Source: Haematobia irritans
Lineage: Eukaryota > Arthropoda > Insecta > Diptera > Muscidae
NCBI RefSeq assembly: GCF_050003625.1
Contig: NC_134397.1
Location: 268,950,070 to 269,014,069 of the forward strand
Length of the DNA: 64,000 nucleotides
Direction of reading: 5' to 3'
Below the pieces are notes generated by a model. It made no database searches and was not told the origin of the DNA. It saw only the letters and a program-made list of their open reading frames with translations. This document shows positions 22,615 through 34,639 of the stretch, piece by piece. How positions within the stretch are numbered: position 1 is the stretch's first letter; each line of letters opens with the position of its first letter. Made by a program: the position numbers and the translations under genes.

Positions 22615-22739
22615 GTTGTGTCCATAAAATTTTTTTCTTTTTTTTTGCAGTTTTAGAGGAGGATGACCTCCTCCCCGACCAAATATCGAAAACTGATGTA
22701 GTATCTTTTGCATGGATATTAAATACCACGTATTAACAC

Positions 22740-23520
22740 CATGTACCAAATTTAGCCAGATCGGATGAAATTTGCTTCTCTTAGAGGCTCCGCAAGCCAA
22801 ATCGGGGGATGGGTTTATATGGGGGCTTTATATAATTATGGACCGATGTGGACCAATTTTTGCGTAGTTGTTAGAGACCATGTACTAACACCATGTACCA
22901 AATCTCAGCCGGATCGGATGAAATTTGCTTCTCTGAGAGGCTCCGCAAGCCAAATCTGGGAATCGGTTTATATGGGGTCTATATATATAGTTATTGACCG
23001 ATGTGGATCAATTTTTGCATGATTGTTAGAGACCACATACTTACGAAAAATTTCAGCCAGATCGGATGAAATTTGCTTCTCTTAGCGGCTCCGCAAGCCA
23101 AATCTGAGCGTCGGTTTATATGGGGGCTAAATATAATTATGGACCGATGTGGACCAATTTTGGCGTGGTTGTTAGAGACCATATACTAACATCATGTACC
23201 AAATTTCAACCGGATCGGATGAATTTTGTTTCTCTTAGCGGCTCCGCAAGCCAAATCTGAGCGTCGGTTTATATGGGGCTATACGTAAAAGTGGTCCGAT
23301 ATGGCCCATTTGCAATACCATCCGACCTACATCAATAACAACTACTTGTGCCAAGTTTCAAGTCGATAGCTTGTTTCGTTCGGAAGTTGGCGTGATTTCA
23401 ACAGACGGACGAACGGACGGACATGCTTAGATCGACTCAGAATTTCACCACGACCCAGAATATATATACTTTATGGGGTCTTAGAGTAATATTTCGATGT
23501 ATTACAAACGGATTACAAAA
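22740..23520 (-). repeat. Family A fragment, reverse orientation
   Basis: About four units containing GAAATTTGCTTCTCTTAG run into the CGGACGAACGGACGGACATG block (23400-23425) and TATATATACTTTATGGGG. The TATACCC hairpin at the outer end is missing: sequence changes after ACAAACGGATTACAAA. Confidence 0.8.
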
Positions 23521-23614
23521 TAATACGCATTTTTGGATTTTAAAGACAATGAAAATTCATATTTTACAATTTACATTTGCAATAGATTTTAGTTCGAATA
23601 TCAATATTTTTCTA

Positions 23615-23989
23615 ATGGCGTTAAATGTCTTGCGTGTAGTCCTAGTTCCTCAAGTTTGGAGCTTGACTCTGAACTCTTACAATAGTAAACAAAAGACAAT
23701 TGGCCAAAAATGTAAGTATGATTTAATAATTTTTATAAGTATTTTACAATCCAGTAGTTTTTCTTTAGATTGCAGAACATGAGTTCCTTCGTATTTCCTT
23801 AACATTTTACCACAAACTTAGAAATAAAAGAATTCTGCCATATATTTAATTGTATGTTTTCATTTTCCTCTGCAAATCATATGATTTTCAGACTTTGATT
23901 TTCCGGCAAGCGATTTCGAAAATTCTTGTTTCACGGGAAACCAAGAACAACCAAAATTTTTTGGCTGGGGAAATCAAAGTGGAAGGTGA
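23615..23989 (+). CDS. Candidate small two-exon gene, unknown function
   Basis: A possible host gene. Exon 1 (23615-23711) begins MALNVLRVVLVPQVWSLTLN, a weak signal-peptide-like start, and ends at a perfect donor GTAAGT (23712). An acceptor ATTTTCAG ends at 23891. The phases match (97 + 98 bases = 65 codons with stop) and exon 2 reads FDFPASDFENSC then FFGWGNQSGR before TGA at 23987-23989. Exon 2 could instead splice at GGAAG/GTGAAA (23986). A nearer acceptor at 23768 would give a stop after four residues. The composition looks protein-like and the segment matches no repeat in the window, but I recognise no family. Confidence 0.3.
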
Positions 23990-24720
23990 AATCTTTTTGA
24001 AAGGAAATCCAGAACATACCCGATTATATTTGGTATTTGGTCGCATTCAGTTCAGCTTAGGATATAGTCCAATATGCTCTTCTATGCACCGGTGTTGTTA
24101 TGTGTTTGTTTTAACTGTGTAAGATTATTTCTTTATTTCCATCTGTGGTTCAGAGACTTCTCATAGAAGACCACTTTTCAACATTTCTAATTAAATTCCT
24201 TTGTCATAGAACTGTTACTCATATTCAATATTGTCTAATAAATCCACATTGATACCCTTGCATTTATTAAATTGTAAGACTTCTCACCCAGGTCACACAA
24301 TGAGGTAGATATCCCACTAAACACTTGTCTGTTGTCCATTACAATACAAAGTCACTCAAAAGTGCTGGGACATATCTCTACACACACACACACATACCCT
24401 GAACTCAAACACACAACATTATAAAGAAATATCCATTTATTGTTATACGAATCGACTTATCCTTCATTTGTATTATTTCTCAAAGTGATTGCTGTTGTTA
24501 TTAACCATTACCAAATGACATCTTAAGGATGCGAATTTGAAAGATAATTTCAAATGGAATTCAATTGATTTCAATGTACCAAGGATTAGAAATTGTGACA
24601 CCACACAATGACACACACTCATGTAGATATCAATATATTGGAAATATAACTACACACCAAGCGTCGGTAATTAGGATTAAGAAGTTAGGTATTGTGACAG
24701 GCCGGGCATTTGCTGGATTC
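23990..24720. other. No gene recognised
   Basis: Unique AT-rich DNA with a short CACACA run near 24380. No repeat family or coding signal was identified. Confidence 0.4.
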
Positions 24721-25000
24721 CACAAAAAACATTTTTCTGATTCAATCACGAAATTAATTGATCCAAGTAATTTTTAATTGAAATGTATCACAGAAATGAT
24801 AGTATCAATTAAAAAATTAATTGAAGGTCAATTAAAAAGTTAATTGATCCAATTAAAAATTAATTGATACTATTATATTTGTGATTGATTTTTATTTCAA
24901 TTAAAAAATTTGTTGAATCAATTAAATGTTTAATTGAATATTTTTTAAAACTCAATTAAAATTTTAATTGGAAAAATTCTCGTGAAATTTTTTTTGTGTG
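24721..25000. mobile_element. AATT-rich MITE, about 280 bp
   Basis: Ends CACAAAAAACATTTTTC and the complement-like TTTCACG...TTTTTTTTGTG. The inside is a series of TTAATTGATCCAATTAA-type palindromes. TA follows at 25001; the left flank is TTC, so the target duplication is not clear. Confidence 0.6.
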
Positions 25001-25039
25001 TAGATAACAACTAGTGATTGTTCAATCATACCGTCGATT

Positions 25040-25400
25040 TATAAATAGTAAGTTCTCCCAGAAAAAAATATCACCATAATATTTCTAATTAAAAAGTTGA
25101 TTGACTGATTGACGCAAAATTCATGCAAAATTAAATGGACTCGATCATTTGAGATGCCCATGATATTAGCAATTTCACGCACTTTTATTCGTCGATCATT
25201 TAATACCATATCATGCACTTTGGCTACAATTTCTGTTGTTGTTGCTGTTTTTGGACGTCCACTACGTGGTTCATCTTCAATGCTTGTACGACCACGTTTA
25301 AATTCAGCAACCCAATTTTTTACTGTTGCATATGAAGGAGCACTTTCACCTAACATATTCACCATATCATTATGAATGTCTTGTCCCAATAAAGCATTTT
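25040..25400 (-). pseudogene. Mariner transposase N-terminal fragment
   Basis: On the minus strand, the frame reads GESAPSYATVKNWVAEFKRG, then EDEPRSGRPKTATT and VREIANIMGISNDRVHLILH. These are the two helix-turn-helix segments and linker of a mariner-family transposase of the Mos1/SETMAR type. The frame is lost at the start (before MGQDIHND) and after LHEF, and the entire catalytic domain is missing. It is a DNA-binding-domain relic next to the MITE at 25410, with no terminal repeats recognised. Confidence 0.8.
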
Positions 25401-25409
25401 ATGTAAATA

Positions 25410-25973
25410 CCCAGCAAAAAAATTTGGAAGTTCTTCCAAAGGCACAACTTTAAAAGCACTTCCAGAAGATGAACTCCCAATGATGTTCTTTATTTTAACT
25501 ACCCAGGAAGTTCTTTTAATTCAATTTTTTATAACTTGGTTTTTTAATACTTTTAATGGATAATTTTAACTTTTTTTGTTTCAAATAGGTTAAAAACAGA
25601 ATAAGAATTCATAAAATGGTACAAATCATTTAAATTTTGTTGACAAAAATGCTAAATCCGATCTGGAAAAATTGTGAATTATTGAAAATATTTGAGGTCA
25701 AACGTTTCCGACAAGCGTTAGAATCCATTAAAAATTATAAAAATTATTTATTTGACAAAATATCACAGAATTTTTTTATTTACATCCAAAACATTGAATT
25801 CGGTTCACACCTAAAGAAGTGATGCAAATTCAGTGCAACGACTGTTGAAATGGAGGACTTCCGTCCTATGACAAGCCCATGTTAAATTAATCGCTTCTGC
25901 GTCAATTTTGCACCACTTCCGGATCCAAAAAGAACATTTTCATTACTTTTTTGGCGACGCTTTTTTTGCTGGG
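25410..25973. mobile_element. 564-bp MITE with CCCAGCAAAAAAA ends, TA target
   Basis: Starts CCCAGCAAAAAAATTTGGAA and ends GACGCTTTTTTTGCTGGG, with TA at 25408-25409 and 25974-25975. A second copy, split by a family A element, is at 56356-58865. A sequence-unrelated element with the same ends is at 36606-37557. Confidence 0.85.
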
Positions 25974-25975
25974 TA

Positions 25976-26665
25976 TTTAATGACAGCACGCATTTCTAAT
26001 TTTTCCATAGTTTTAAGAAAATTGCGGGTGAGTCCCGTTTGAACACCTGTTTCTATATGAAGGAGTTGCCAGATCGAAAAAAAATTTAAAATGTGTTCAT
26101 AACAGAGATGGAAGTTTCCAAAAACACTTAGCTTTTTTCTGTTTATGCCGCGCTTTTTGTGCTAGGCTAAAAAGTTTCCGAACTGCCCTCGTACAATTAA
26201 TTTTTTTTTATGTCAAATTAACTAATAAATAAGTTTTTAATTAAAATATTAATTAATAACAAGAATGGAGTTGTATTTAAGAAAAACAGTCAGCACATTC
26301 ACAAAAAAAATATCATTGAAGAATATAATCCACACTAGAAAATGAGTACTTAATGAGTTAAAAGGCCTCACTCCTCAAATAACAAATACAAATTTGTTGC
26401 CACTGGGTTCACAAATGTTCTGTTCCTAATTGGTTTTGTGTGTGTATGTTTGGTGGATTAATGTATGTGTGTTTAAGTGTCCAATTAGTTTTTGACCTCA
26501 ACTGAACCGCAAAATTATCGTAATGTCCTTCATGGGCACAGTGACCACATGGTAAGAAGCATGTTGTATTTGAATCGGATCTTCTTTAAGTTATCAATAT
26601 GTAAACATATTGTCCTTAATCTAATGTATTATATAATTTAAAGCCACCTGTTAGTGTATATTTAC
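25976..26665. other. No gene recognised
   Basis: Unique AT-rich DNA. No feature could be supported. Confidence 0.4.
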
Positions 26666-26880
26666 CAGGGCTGTGGAGTCGAGTCAATTTTACTCGACTC
26701 CGGCTCTGACTCCAGCATTTCTTATTAACCTCGACTCCGACTCCGGAGTCGACTCTAGGTGGTGTACCTATATCTCAATTTAACAGTATTCCAATTGTAA
26801 TTTTAAGGTGTAGCGTTCCAAAAATAGACCGATATAAGTATTCTATTTTGCCATATGTGTTTATATGTCCTAAAGAACCC
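26666..26880. mobile_element. Fragment of the CAGGGCTGTGGAGTCG hAT-like element
   Basis: CAGGGCTGTGGAGTCGAG at 26666, then GACTCCGACTCCGGAGTCG and ACCTATATCTCAATTT, matches the start of 39879-41967. A 22-bp direct repeat (ATATGTCCTAAAGAACCC and following) occurs twice near 26862-26910. Confidence 0.6.
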
Positions 26881-26899
26881 TAATTGTTATATGTCCTAA

Positions 26900-28735
26900 A
26901 GAACCCTAATGACAGGACATTTACGAATATTGTTTCTATAGAAATAAAATAGTGAAATATCGATTTATAAATGGTATATCAGTTATGGGCATTAGAGGCC
27001 ATAAATTTAATGTGAAGAATTTCGAGTGGCTTTGATGAAACAACCATTCTCCCAAAAGACTTGCTCAGATGGCACGTTGGCAGAGGTTCAATTTAAAATT
27101 ACAGCTTATAAAGACATCGGGTGTATATGGAGATTTCTCAAGTATGTATCACCACATACAAAATCTGGGACGACGGTAAATTTCCGCATTTATTTATGGA
27201 TCCCAAATGACTCTAAATTCAAAATTTTGACAAATATTATGAACATTTTAGATTGGGAAAAACTTCTTAAAACAAATCGGATGATGGGTTTATATGTAGG
27301 TGCTATATCACCAAATTGTCCGGTATCACCCATCTTCGAACTCGACATGACTGCCAAAAAATTTAGAACGTTTGGTTCTACTGCTATATTGCCTTAAAAT
27401 TGTACCTTTATCAAGAGGTACATATATGGTCAAAAATCGATATTTTAATATGTTAAAAATTGACAATACAATTGATCAATTCAGCCCATATTCTAGTAAA
27501 CCCTATTTCTTATATAAAAGTGGAATTCTAGAAGTATTTTGGGGTTATAAAAATGTGTGCCAAAAATGGTGAGTATCGGTCCATGTTTTGGTATAGCCCC
27601 CATATAGACCGATCTCAAGATTTTATTTCTTTGGCTTCTAGAATCCTTAGTTGTTATCCAATTTGCCTGAAATTGGAAATCTAGAGGTATTTTGGGACCA
27701 TAAAGAGGTGTGCCAAAAATGGTGAGTATCGGTCCTTGTTTTGATAAAGCCCCCATACAGACCGATCTCCCGATTTTATATCTTGGGCTTATAGAATCCG
27801 TAGTTTTTTATCCAATTTGCCTTAAATTGGAAATCTAGAGGTATTTTGGGACCATAAAGAGGTGTGCCGAAAATAGTGAGTATCGGTCGATGTTTTGATA
27901 TATCCTCCATATAGACCGGTCTCCAGATTATATTTCTTGGGCTTATAGAAACCGTAGTTTTTACCAAATTTGCCTGAAATTGGAAATCTGGAGGTATTGT
28001 AGGACCATAAAGAGGTGCGCCGAAAATGGTGAGTATCGGTCAATGTTTTAATATAGCCCCCATATAGGCCGATCTCCCGATTTTACATTTTGGTCTTGTA
28101 GAAACCGTAGTTGTTGTCCAATTTGCCTGAAATTTAAAATCTGGAGTTTTTTGGGACCATAAATAGGTGTGCAAGAAATGATTTTATTTTTTGAGATTCT
28201 AGAAACCGTAGTTTTCTATCCAATTTGCCCAAAATTTGAAATATAGAAGTATTTTAGGATCATAAAGAGGTGGGCCGAAAACGGTGAGTATCGGTCCATG
28301 CTGTAGTACAGCCCCCATTAAACAGATCTCCCGATTTAACTCCTTGGGTTTCTAAAAGCTGTAGTTTTTATCGATTCTTGAGGCACTGATCATGAAAATT
28401 GCTTGAACCTGAATGGAAAATTTCCAGATTTTACTTCTTGTAATCATTTAAAAAATGGGGCTGAAAATCTGCAGATTTTAGATATTAAATCTAGGCGTTA
28501 TTTCATCATTTTCATGCATACTTACAAGAGATGTTAATGATTCCTCTAAAATTCAAACAAAATCCAGAATCTGATATAGTCTTCATAGGTAAAATCTTTA
28601 AATTGATCTTCGGGAAGTGTACTGGTTGAACTGCTCTGCTTGGCAGAATATCTGTCATCAAACTATAATATTTTATTCATGGTGGTGGGTATTTAAGATT
28701 CGTCCCGGCCGAACTTACTGCTGTACATACTTGTT
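26900..28735 (+). repeat. Family C element with 153-bp array
   Basis: Units carry ATATAGCCCCCATATAGACC, GATCTCCCGATTTT and AAACCGTAGTTTTTATCC. The landmark (A)CCGATCT recurs at 27611, 27764, 27918 and 28071, i.e. 153, 154 and 153 bp. It ends GGTGGTGGGTATTTAAGATT, a CCCGGCC hairpin, then TACATACTTGTTTA. Frames crossing it are open by chance of period. Confidence 0.8.
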
Positions 28736-28932
28736 TATATTTAATTTACGTTATTAATGTAAGCAAAAAATAATTGAAATAAGAACAATTTTCTCACATT
28801 TGGAAAAATTAAACTAAAATCAACTACTTTCAAAGAGTGCTGCCTGATTCTATTTGTAGCTAATGACTAGAAATAAAACTTTCAGATTTTACTTCTTCCA
28901 ATAATTGGGGGTAAAAAATTTACATAATTTAA

Positions 28933-29259
28933 TGGTGTTTTCTTTTCTTGTTAAAAATGCGCACTTTTTTGCATTTTGCCCGGAAAATTTACTTTTTAAG
29001 TTCTTTTCTAAAAAACATGCAAAAGTGCGAAAAGGTTTCGAATTCTATTGTGAAAAAAGTGCCATTCCTAGAGACAAATTGCGGGCATTTTCAGCACCGC
29101 TGACAAACGAGAGTGCTGCGATTGACCTGATTGCTCCTTGGAATTCTTTTCTGCCCGCTGAAAAGATAGCATTTTTAGGTTGCTGGCAACATTTCAAAAA
29201 TGCGCATTATGTACAGACAAAATGAAGGCAAAACACTTTTTTCAGAAAAGAAAACACCA
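28933..29259. mobile_element. 327-bp MITE with perfect ends and TAA target
   Basis: TGGTGTTTTCTTTTCT at 28933 is matched exactly by its complement ending at 29259. TAA flanks both sides (28930-28932 and 29260-29262), as in PIF/Harbinger elements. A 106-codon frame (28905-29225) crosses the left border, so I treat it as accidental. Confidence 0.65.
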
Positions 29260-29262
29260 TAA

Positions 29263-29940
29263 GTTTCAAATGATTTTCTTGCACACTTAGATGAGAAGTT
29301 TAAAATTCCTCGAAAAAGCAAGCGGAAATGGTGCTTATAAAATCAGAATCTGATGTAGTTACATAAAAAGAAGCAAATTAACTGATCTTCTTTGGATATT
29401 ATTATTAAACTTTGGAAAATTCCATGTCAATGCTGTACATTTGAATTTCATCATTAGCATAGCGATTTCTTTACTCCTGTCTCATTTCGTTTTGTTATAT
29501 ATTTTTGTCTATTATAACATATTCATTTACATACATTATATTTATATACAATTCACTCAATAGCACATTTACAAATCCCTCCAAAACTGTGACTCATAAA
29601 AGTGCATAATTTAATTAAACCCAATTTTCGAACAATTAACAGTCGATTTAACTGCTCTCATTTCAACCATGAACACATGTCTTGTCTATTTGCATAATTG
29701 AATTTCTGTGTCAATTTTCCTTGACTATGAACAAATTTCACACTGACACACTGTTTAAGTAATATAATGTTTCATGTCCTATGACGCCATTTTAATTTAC
29801 CACAGTTTCAGTCGATTTATTAGCAGAAATTATCAATGATTTGTCACGGGTGAATTAAAAAAAAAACAGAGAAATGATTTTTTAATATGAATAAAAAAGA
29901 TATTTATAATTATAAATATTTTTAATTTTATAGAACTACA
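29263..29940. other. No gene recognised
   Basis: The first part resembles decayed family C body (CTTGCACACTTAGATGAGAAG). The rest is unique AT-rich DNA. Confidence 0.4.
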
Positions 29941-29942
29941 TA

Positions 29943-31330
29943 CAGCCCTAGTCAAATGTTATTACACATTGCTATTTTTTTTTTTCGTTTTTGTTGTACT
30001 TCTCAGATTGTTGTTGTTATTATTTCGAATATAAAGCAAGTTTGTTGGTTTTTGGATAGAATGAGGTGTGTGGAAGACGCGAGCAAAAATTCGCAAAAAA
30101 ATAACGGAACATTTCCCGAGAAAAAACACATTTGTCTGATGCTTTTTAGCGTCAAAAGTTATTACACACTATTTTTTCAAATCAAAAGTAATTAAACAAT
30201 AGCAATATCATAAGTTTTTCGCTACCTTGTGAGTTAAGTAGTTGTGTTTTACATTACTCTTGTAGAGGATTATGCAAAATATTAACATTGTTAATTTAAT
30301 ATACGAAAATGGTCAAAAGAAAGCATTTAAATATTGAAACAAGATCCGAGATTGTGACAAAATTTAAAATGGGAATTTCGGCTTCAGATCTTGTGAAAAT
30401 GTATGGTATTTCACTCAAAACGGTGTACAATTTAGAAAAAAGAAGGATACTTGTGGAAATTTAGAAGATAACAAGAAAAGTGGACGAAAACCTGTTATTG
30501 GACAAAGGGAGAAAACAAGATTAATGAGAGTCCTTATGGTAAATCCAACAATAAGCCCTATTCGCATTGCAGAAAATTCGGAAAAAGTAATTGGGAAAAA
30601 AGTAAGTGAAGCTACTTTACGTCGCAAGATGAAGAGCATAGAAATCAAAACCTATGTAGTCCGCAAAGCCATCGACATAACGCCAAACAACAAAGCCAAA
30701 CGGCATGCTTTTGCTCGAGAACATCTTAATAAACCAAAAGAGTTTTGGCACATCGTTTTGTGGACTGACGAGTCTTCTTTTGAGTTCCAGGGCTCTTTTG
30801 GAAGAAAGTATATGCATCTACCCTCAACTCTTAAAAGCAATGCACGACAGCCTCTGAACAGATTCGGGGGAGGATCTGTAATTTTTTGGGGATGCATATC
30901 ATTCTATGGATTGGGAGAGCTCGTACCAATTAAAGGAGCTTTGAATCAGTCTGGGTATATCGATGTGTTGCACGATCATGCATTTCCTTCAGCAAATAGC
31001 CTATTTCCAAGTAACGACTGGATTCTACAACAGGATAATGCTCCTTGCCATAAAGGATGGTTAATAACAAAGTTTTTAAATGAGGTAGATCAAGATGTTC
31101 TTGCATGGCCCCCTCAAAGCCCGGATCTTAACATCATTGAAAATGTTTGGAGTTTCATGAAACAAAACCGAATAATCGATAGAAATCGAAAACTTGAAGA
31201 AATTAAAAATATTTGGGCTAAAATACCTCTTTCTTTTATCCAAACCTTGATTGAGTCTATCCCTGCCAGGTTGCAAGCAGTAATTGATGCCAATGGCGGA
31301 ATTACTAAATATTAACTCTTTAAAATAAGT
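29943..31330 (+). mobile_element. Tc1-type element, right end missing
   Basis: Left end CAGCCCTAGTCAAATGTTAT follows TA (29941-29942). Three similar sites lie at 29951-29970, 30151-30170 and 30182-30200 (GTCAAAAGTTATTACACACT type), as in Tc1 elements with inner direct repeats. After the transposase stop the sequence passes into the family B end at about 31335 with no right inverted repeat. Confidence 0.85.
30309..31315 (+). pseudogene. Tc1-like transposase (DD34E), one frameshift
   Basis: The start at 30309 reads MVKRKHLNIETRSEIV with a first helix-turn-helix (GISASDLVKMYGISLKTVYNL). The frame breaks near 30440-30450 and recovers in the linker KKSGRKPVIGQREK. From there the frame is open to TAA at 31315. 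The catalytic motifs WTDESSF, LQQDNAPCH and SPDLNIIENVW are intact, with 34 residues between the second Asp and the Glu, the Tc1 spacing. It ends in the usual GGITKY. With about 335 residues it is normal length. Only the one frameshift and the lost right end are seen. Confidence 0.9.
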
Positions 31331-31730
31331 AAAACAAGTAAGGAAAGTCTAAAGTCGGGCGGTGCCGACTATATTATACCCTGCACCACTTTGTAGATCT
31401 AAATTTTCGATACCATATCACATCCGTCAAATGTGTTGGGTGCTATATATAAAGGTTTGTCCCAAATACATACATTTAAATATCACTCGATCTGGACAGA
31501 ATTTGATAGACTTCTACAAAATCTATAGACTCAAAATTTAAGTCGGCTAATGCACTAGGGTGGGGCCGAGTATATTACACCCTGCACCACTTGGTAGATC
31601 TAAATTTTCGATACCATTAAGTCGGCTAATGCACTAGGGCGGAACACAATGTTAGTAAAAAATATGGGGAACATTAAAATCTGAAGCAATTTTAAGGAAA
31701 CTTCGAAAAATTTTATTTATGATTTATCGC

Positions 31731-32040
<310 letters not shown>

Positions 32041-32984
32041 GTTTAGGAAAATGAGAGTAATTTTTATAACTTTTCGACTAAGCAGTGGCGATTTTACAAG
32101 GAAAATGTTGGTATTTTGACCATTTTTGTCGAAATCAGAAAAACTTATATATGGGAGCTATATCCAAATCTGAACCGATTTCAATCAAATTTGGCACACA
32201 TGACTATATTACTAATTGTACCCCTAGTGCAAAATTTCAACCAAATTGAAGCCAAAACTCTGGCTTCTGAGGCCATATAAGTCCATATCGGGCGAAAAAT
32301 ATATATGGAAGCTATATCTAAATCTGAACCGATTTCAATCAAATTCGGCACACATGACTATACAACCAATTGTACTCCTAGTGCAAAATTTCAACCAAAT
32401 TCGGCGAAAAATCTGGCTTCTGGGGCCACATAAGTCTATATCGGGCGAAAGATATATATGGGAGCTATATCTAATTCTGAACCGATTTCAATAAAACTTT
32501 GCACACTATACGACTAAGTGTTTTGTTTGTACAAAATTTCAAGCAAATCGGTATAAAACTCTGGCTGCTGGATCCATATTAGTGCATATCGGGTGAAAGA
32601 TATATATGGGAGCTATATCTAAATCTGAACCGATTTCTTCCAAAATCAATAGGGTTCTATTCTCACCCAAATTAGGAACATGTGCCAAATTTGAAGGCGA
32701 TTGGACTTAAATTGCGACCTAGACTTTGATCACAAAAATGTGTTCACAGACAGACGGAAGGACGGACGGACGGACAGACGGACATGGTTATATCGACTCA
32801 GGGACCCACCCTGAGCATTATTGCCAAAGACACCATATGTCTATCTCGTCTCCTTCTGGGTGTTACAAACATATGCACTAACTTATAATACCCTGTTCCA
32901 CAGTGTGGCGCAGGATATAAATATGGGAAACATTTAAATCTGAAGCAATTTTAAGGAAACTTCGCAAAAGTTTATTTATGATTT

Positions 32985-33436
32985 ATCGCACACTTTCCTT
33001 AAAATAAAGAAAAACATTTTTAATTTAAAGAAATCGTCTTTAACTCAACTGACATATTGCATTTTTAAATTCAAGATAAAATCGCTTCAAATATAGGCTA
33101 AGACTTATTTTAGCGATTTGCATCTTTGGTTTAAAGTTTTTTTTTTTAACAATAAGAAAAGTGTTTTTATTTTGAAGTACCTGTCATAATTTGGATTTTA
33201 AATTGGAATTTATTTGTACATAAATAACTTTATTAATATATCGCAAAAAGAGGATAAAAATTCGATGAATGACATCTGTATCTAATTTTAATTTTATTTA
33301 TCATGGATTTAAAGCCAGGGAGTTCCGTCAAAGATGCCTTTATTTTAAGGAAGCCGCATCTTTGGCTCGGAATCAATACCAAAATCCTTAAGTGAAGGTC
33401 AAAATATTTGGATCCAAGTAAACTTTTTATTGAGTG
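32985..33436. mobile_element. MITE, left end damaged, ends ...TTGAGTG
   Basis: Shares TTAAATTCAAGATAAAATCG, AGGCTAAGACTTATTTTA and TTGGCTCGGAATCAATACC with the element at 44502-47350. The right end TATTGAGTG is followed by TA. Its middle (33235-33245, ATTAATATATCGC) is the empty counterpart of the mariner insertion at 45899. Confidence 0.65.
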
Positions 33437-34185
33437 TATATAGGAGCTATAACTAAATCTGAACCGATTTCTTTCAAAATCAATAGGTATTCTGAGCCAA
33501 AACACATACTTGTGCCAAATTTGAAGTCGATTGGACTAGAACTGCGACCTAGACTTGGATTACAAAAATGTGTTCACGGACAGACGGACATGGAGCCCAC
33601 CCTGAGCATTTTTGCCAAAGACACCATGTGTCTATAAATCATAAATATAAATCTGAGCCGATTTCAACTAAATTTGGCACAATTAACGATACTATTAAAC
33701 GTACTCCTTGTGCAAAATTTGAAGCAAATCGGGACAAACGTCTGGCTTTTGTGGCCATATAAGTGCAAATGGGACGAAAGATATATATGGGAGCTATATC
33801 TAAATCTGAATCGATTTGCCTGATATTTTGCATATTTTACGAGAGCCGCAAACCATTGATAAATATGTCAATTATGACCAGATCGGTGATAAATATATAT
33901 GACAGTTATATCTAAATCTGAACCGATTTTTTTTAAATCAATAGCGATTGTCTTTGAGCCAAATTTTAGGACGATTAGACTTAAACTGCGACCTGTACTG
34001 TGCACACAAAATTACAATACAGACAGACGGGCAGACAGACATCGCTAAATCGACTCAGAGTTCAATTCTAAGACGATCGGTATACTAAACGATGAGTCTC
34101 AGACTTTTCCTTCTTGGCGTTACATACAAATGCACAAATTTATTATACCCTGTACCACAGTAGTGGTGAAGGGTATAAAAATGAG

Positions 34186-34639
34186 TTGATGTTTGATTAG
34201 ATACACCACAAATTTTTTGGATTACCTAATGCGTCTATATGCGTATGATTAAATTTTGATTTGTTATTCATATTTCCACCTTTCTGATCACAACCATATT
34301 GTATATTGTTTTATTCCGACCGATAGTTTAACCATAGTCACACATATGTTTTTATATTTGCTAATTTTTCCCCCTCTTTACCACAATTTGATAAACTGTC
34401 GGATTTATGTCTATTATAAAACTGAAAATATAAACCACATAAGTAAAAGCCACATATGTGGAATATGAGTAGAGATGTAAATACCAATAATTTTTATTGG
34501 CTAAATCAATTATTGCATTAAAAATGTGTACTAAATAGTTTATGGGTTTTATTGAATATATTGGTCCATTGTGTTGTATATGAAATTTTATAATGAGGTG
34601 ATACAATTTTAGTTCGCTAAATAAAGAAATAAATATAAA
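34186..34639. other. No gene recognised
   Basis: AT-rich DNA without repeat-family or coding signal. Confidence 0.4.

Noticed and set aside
22494..22736. Frame rich in Arg-Ser repeats near 22.5 kb, possible SR-type protein
   Set aside because: It is the GGAGTC-rich end of the hAT-like element read in one frame.
23423..23782. 119-codon frame starting in repeat DNA
   Set aside because: The N-terminal third is family A sequence. Only the part after 23615 was kept, as a low-confidence two-exon candidate.
28905..29225. 106-codon frame
   Set aside because: Starts outside and runs into a 327-bp MITE, and contains no known motif.
30524..31315. Intact 263-residue transposase gene
   Set aside because: The ATG at 30524 is internal. 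The true start is at 30309 and a frameshift separates the parts.
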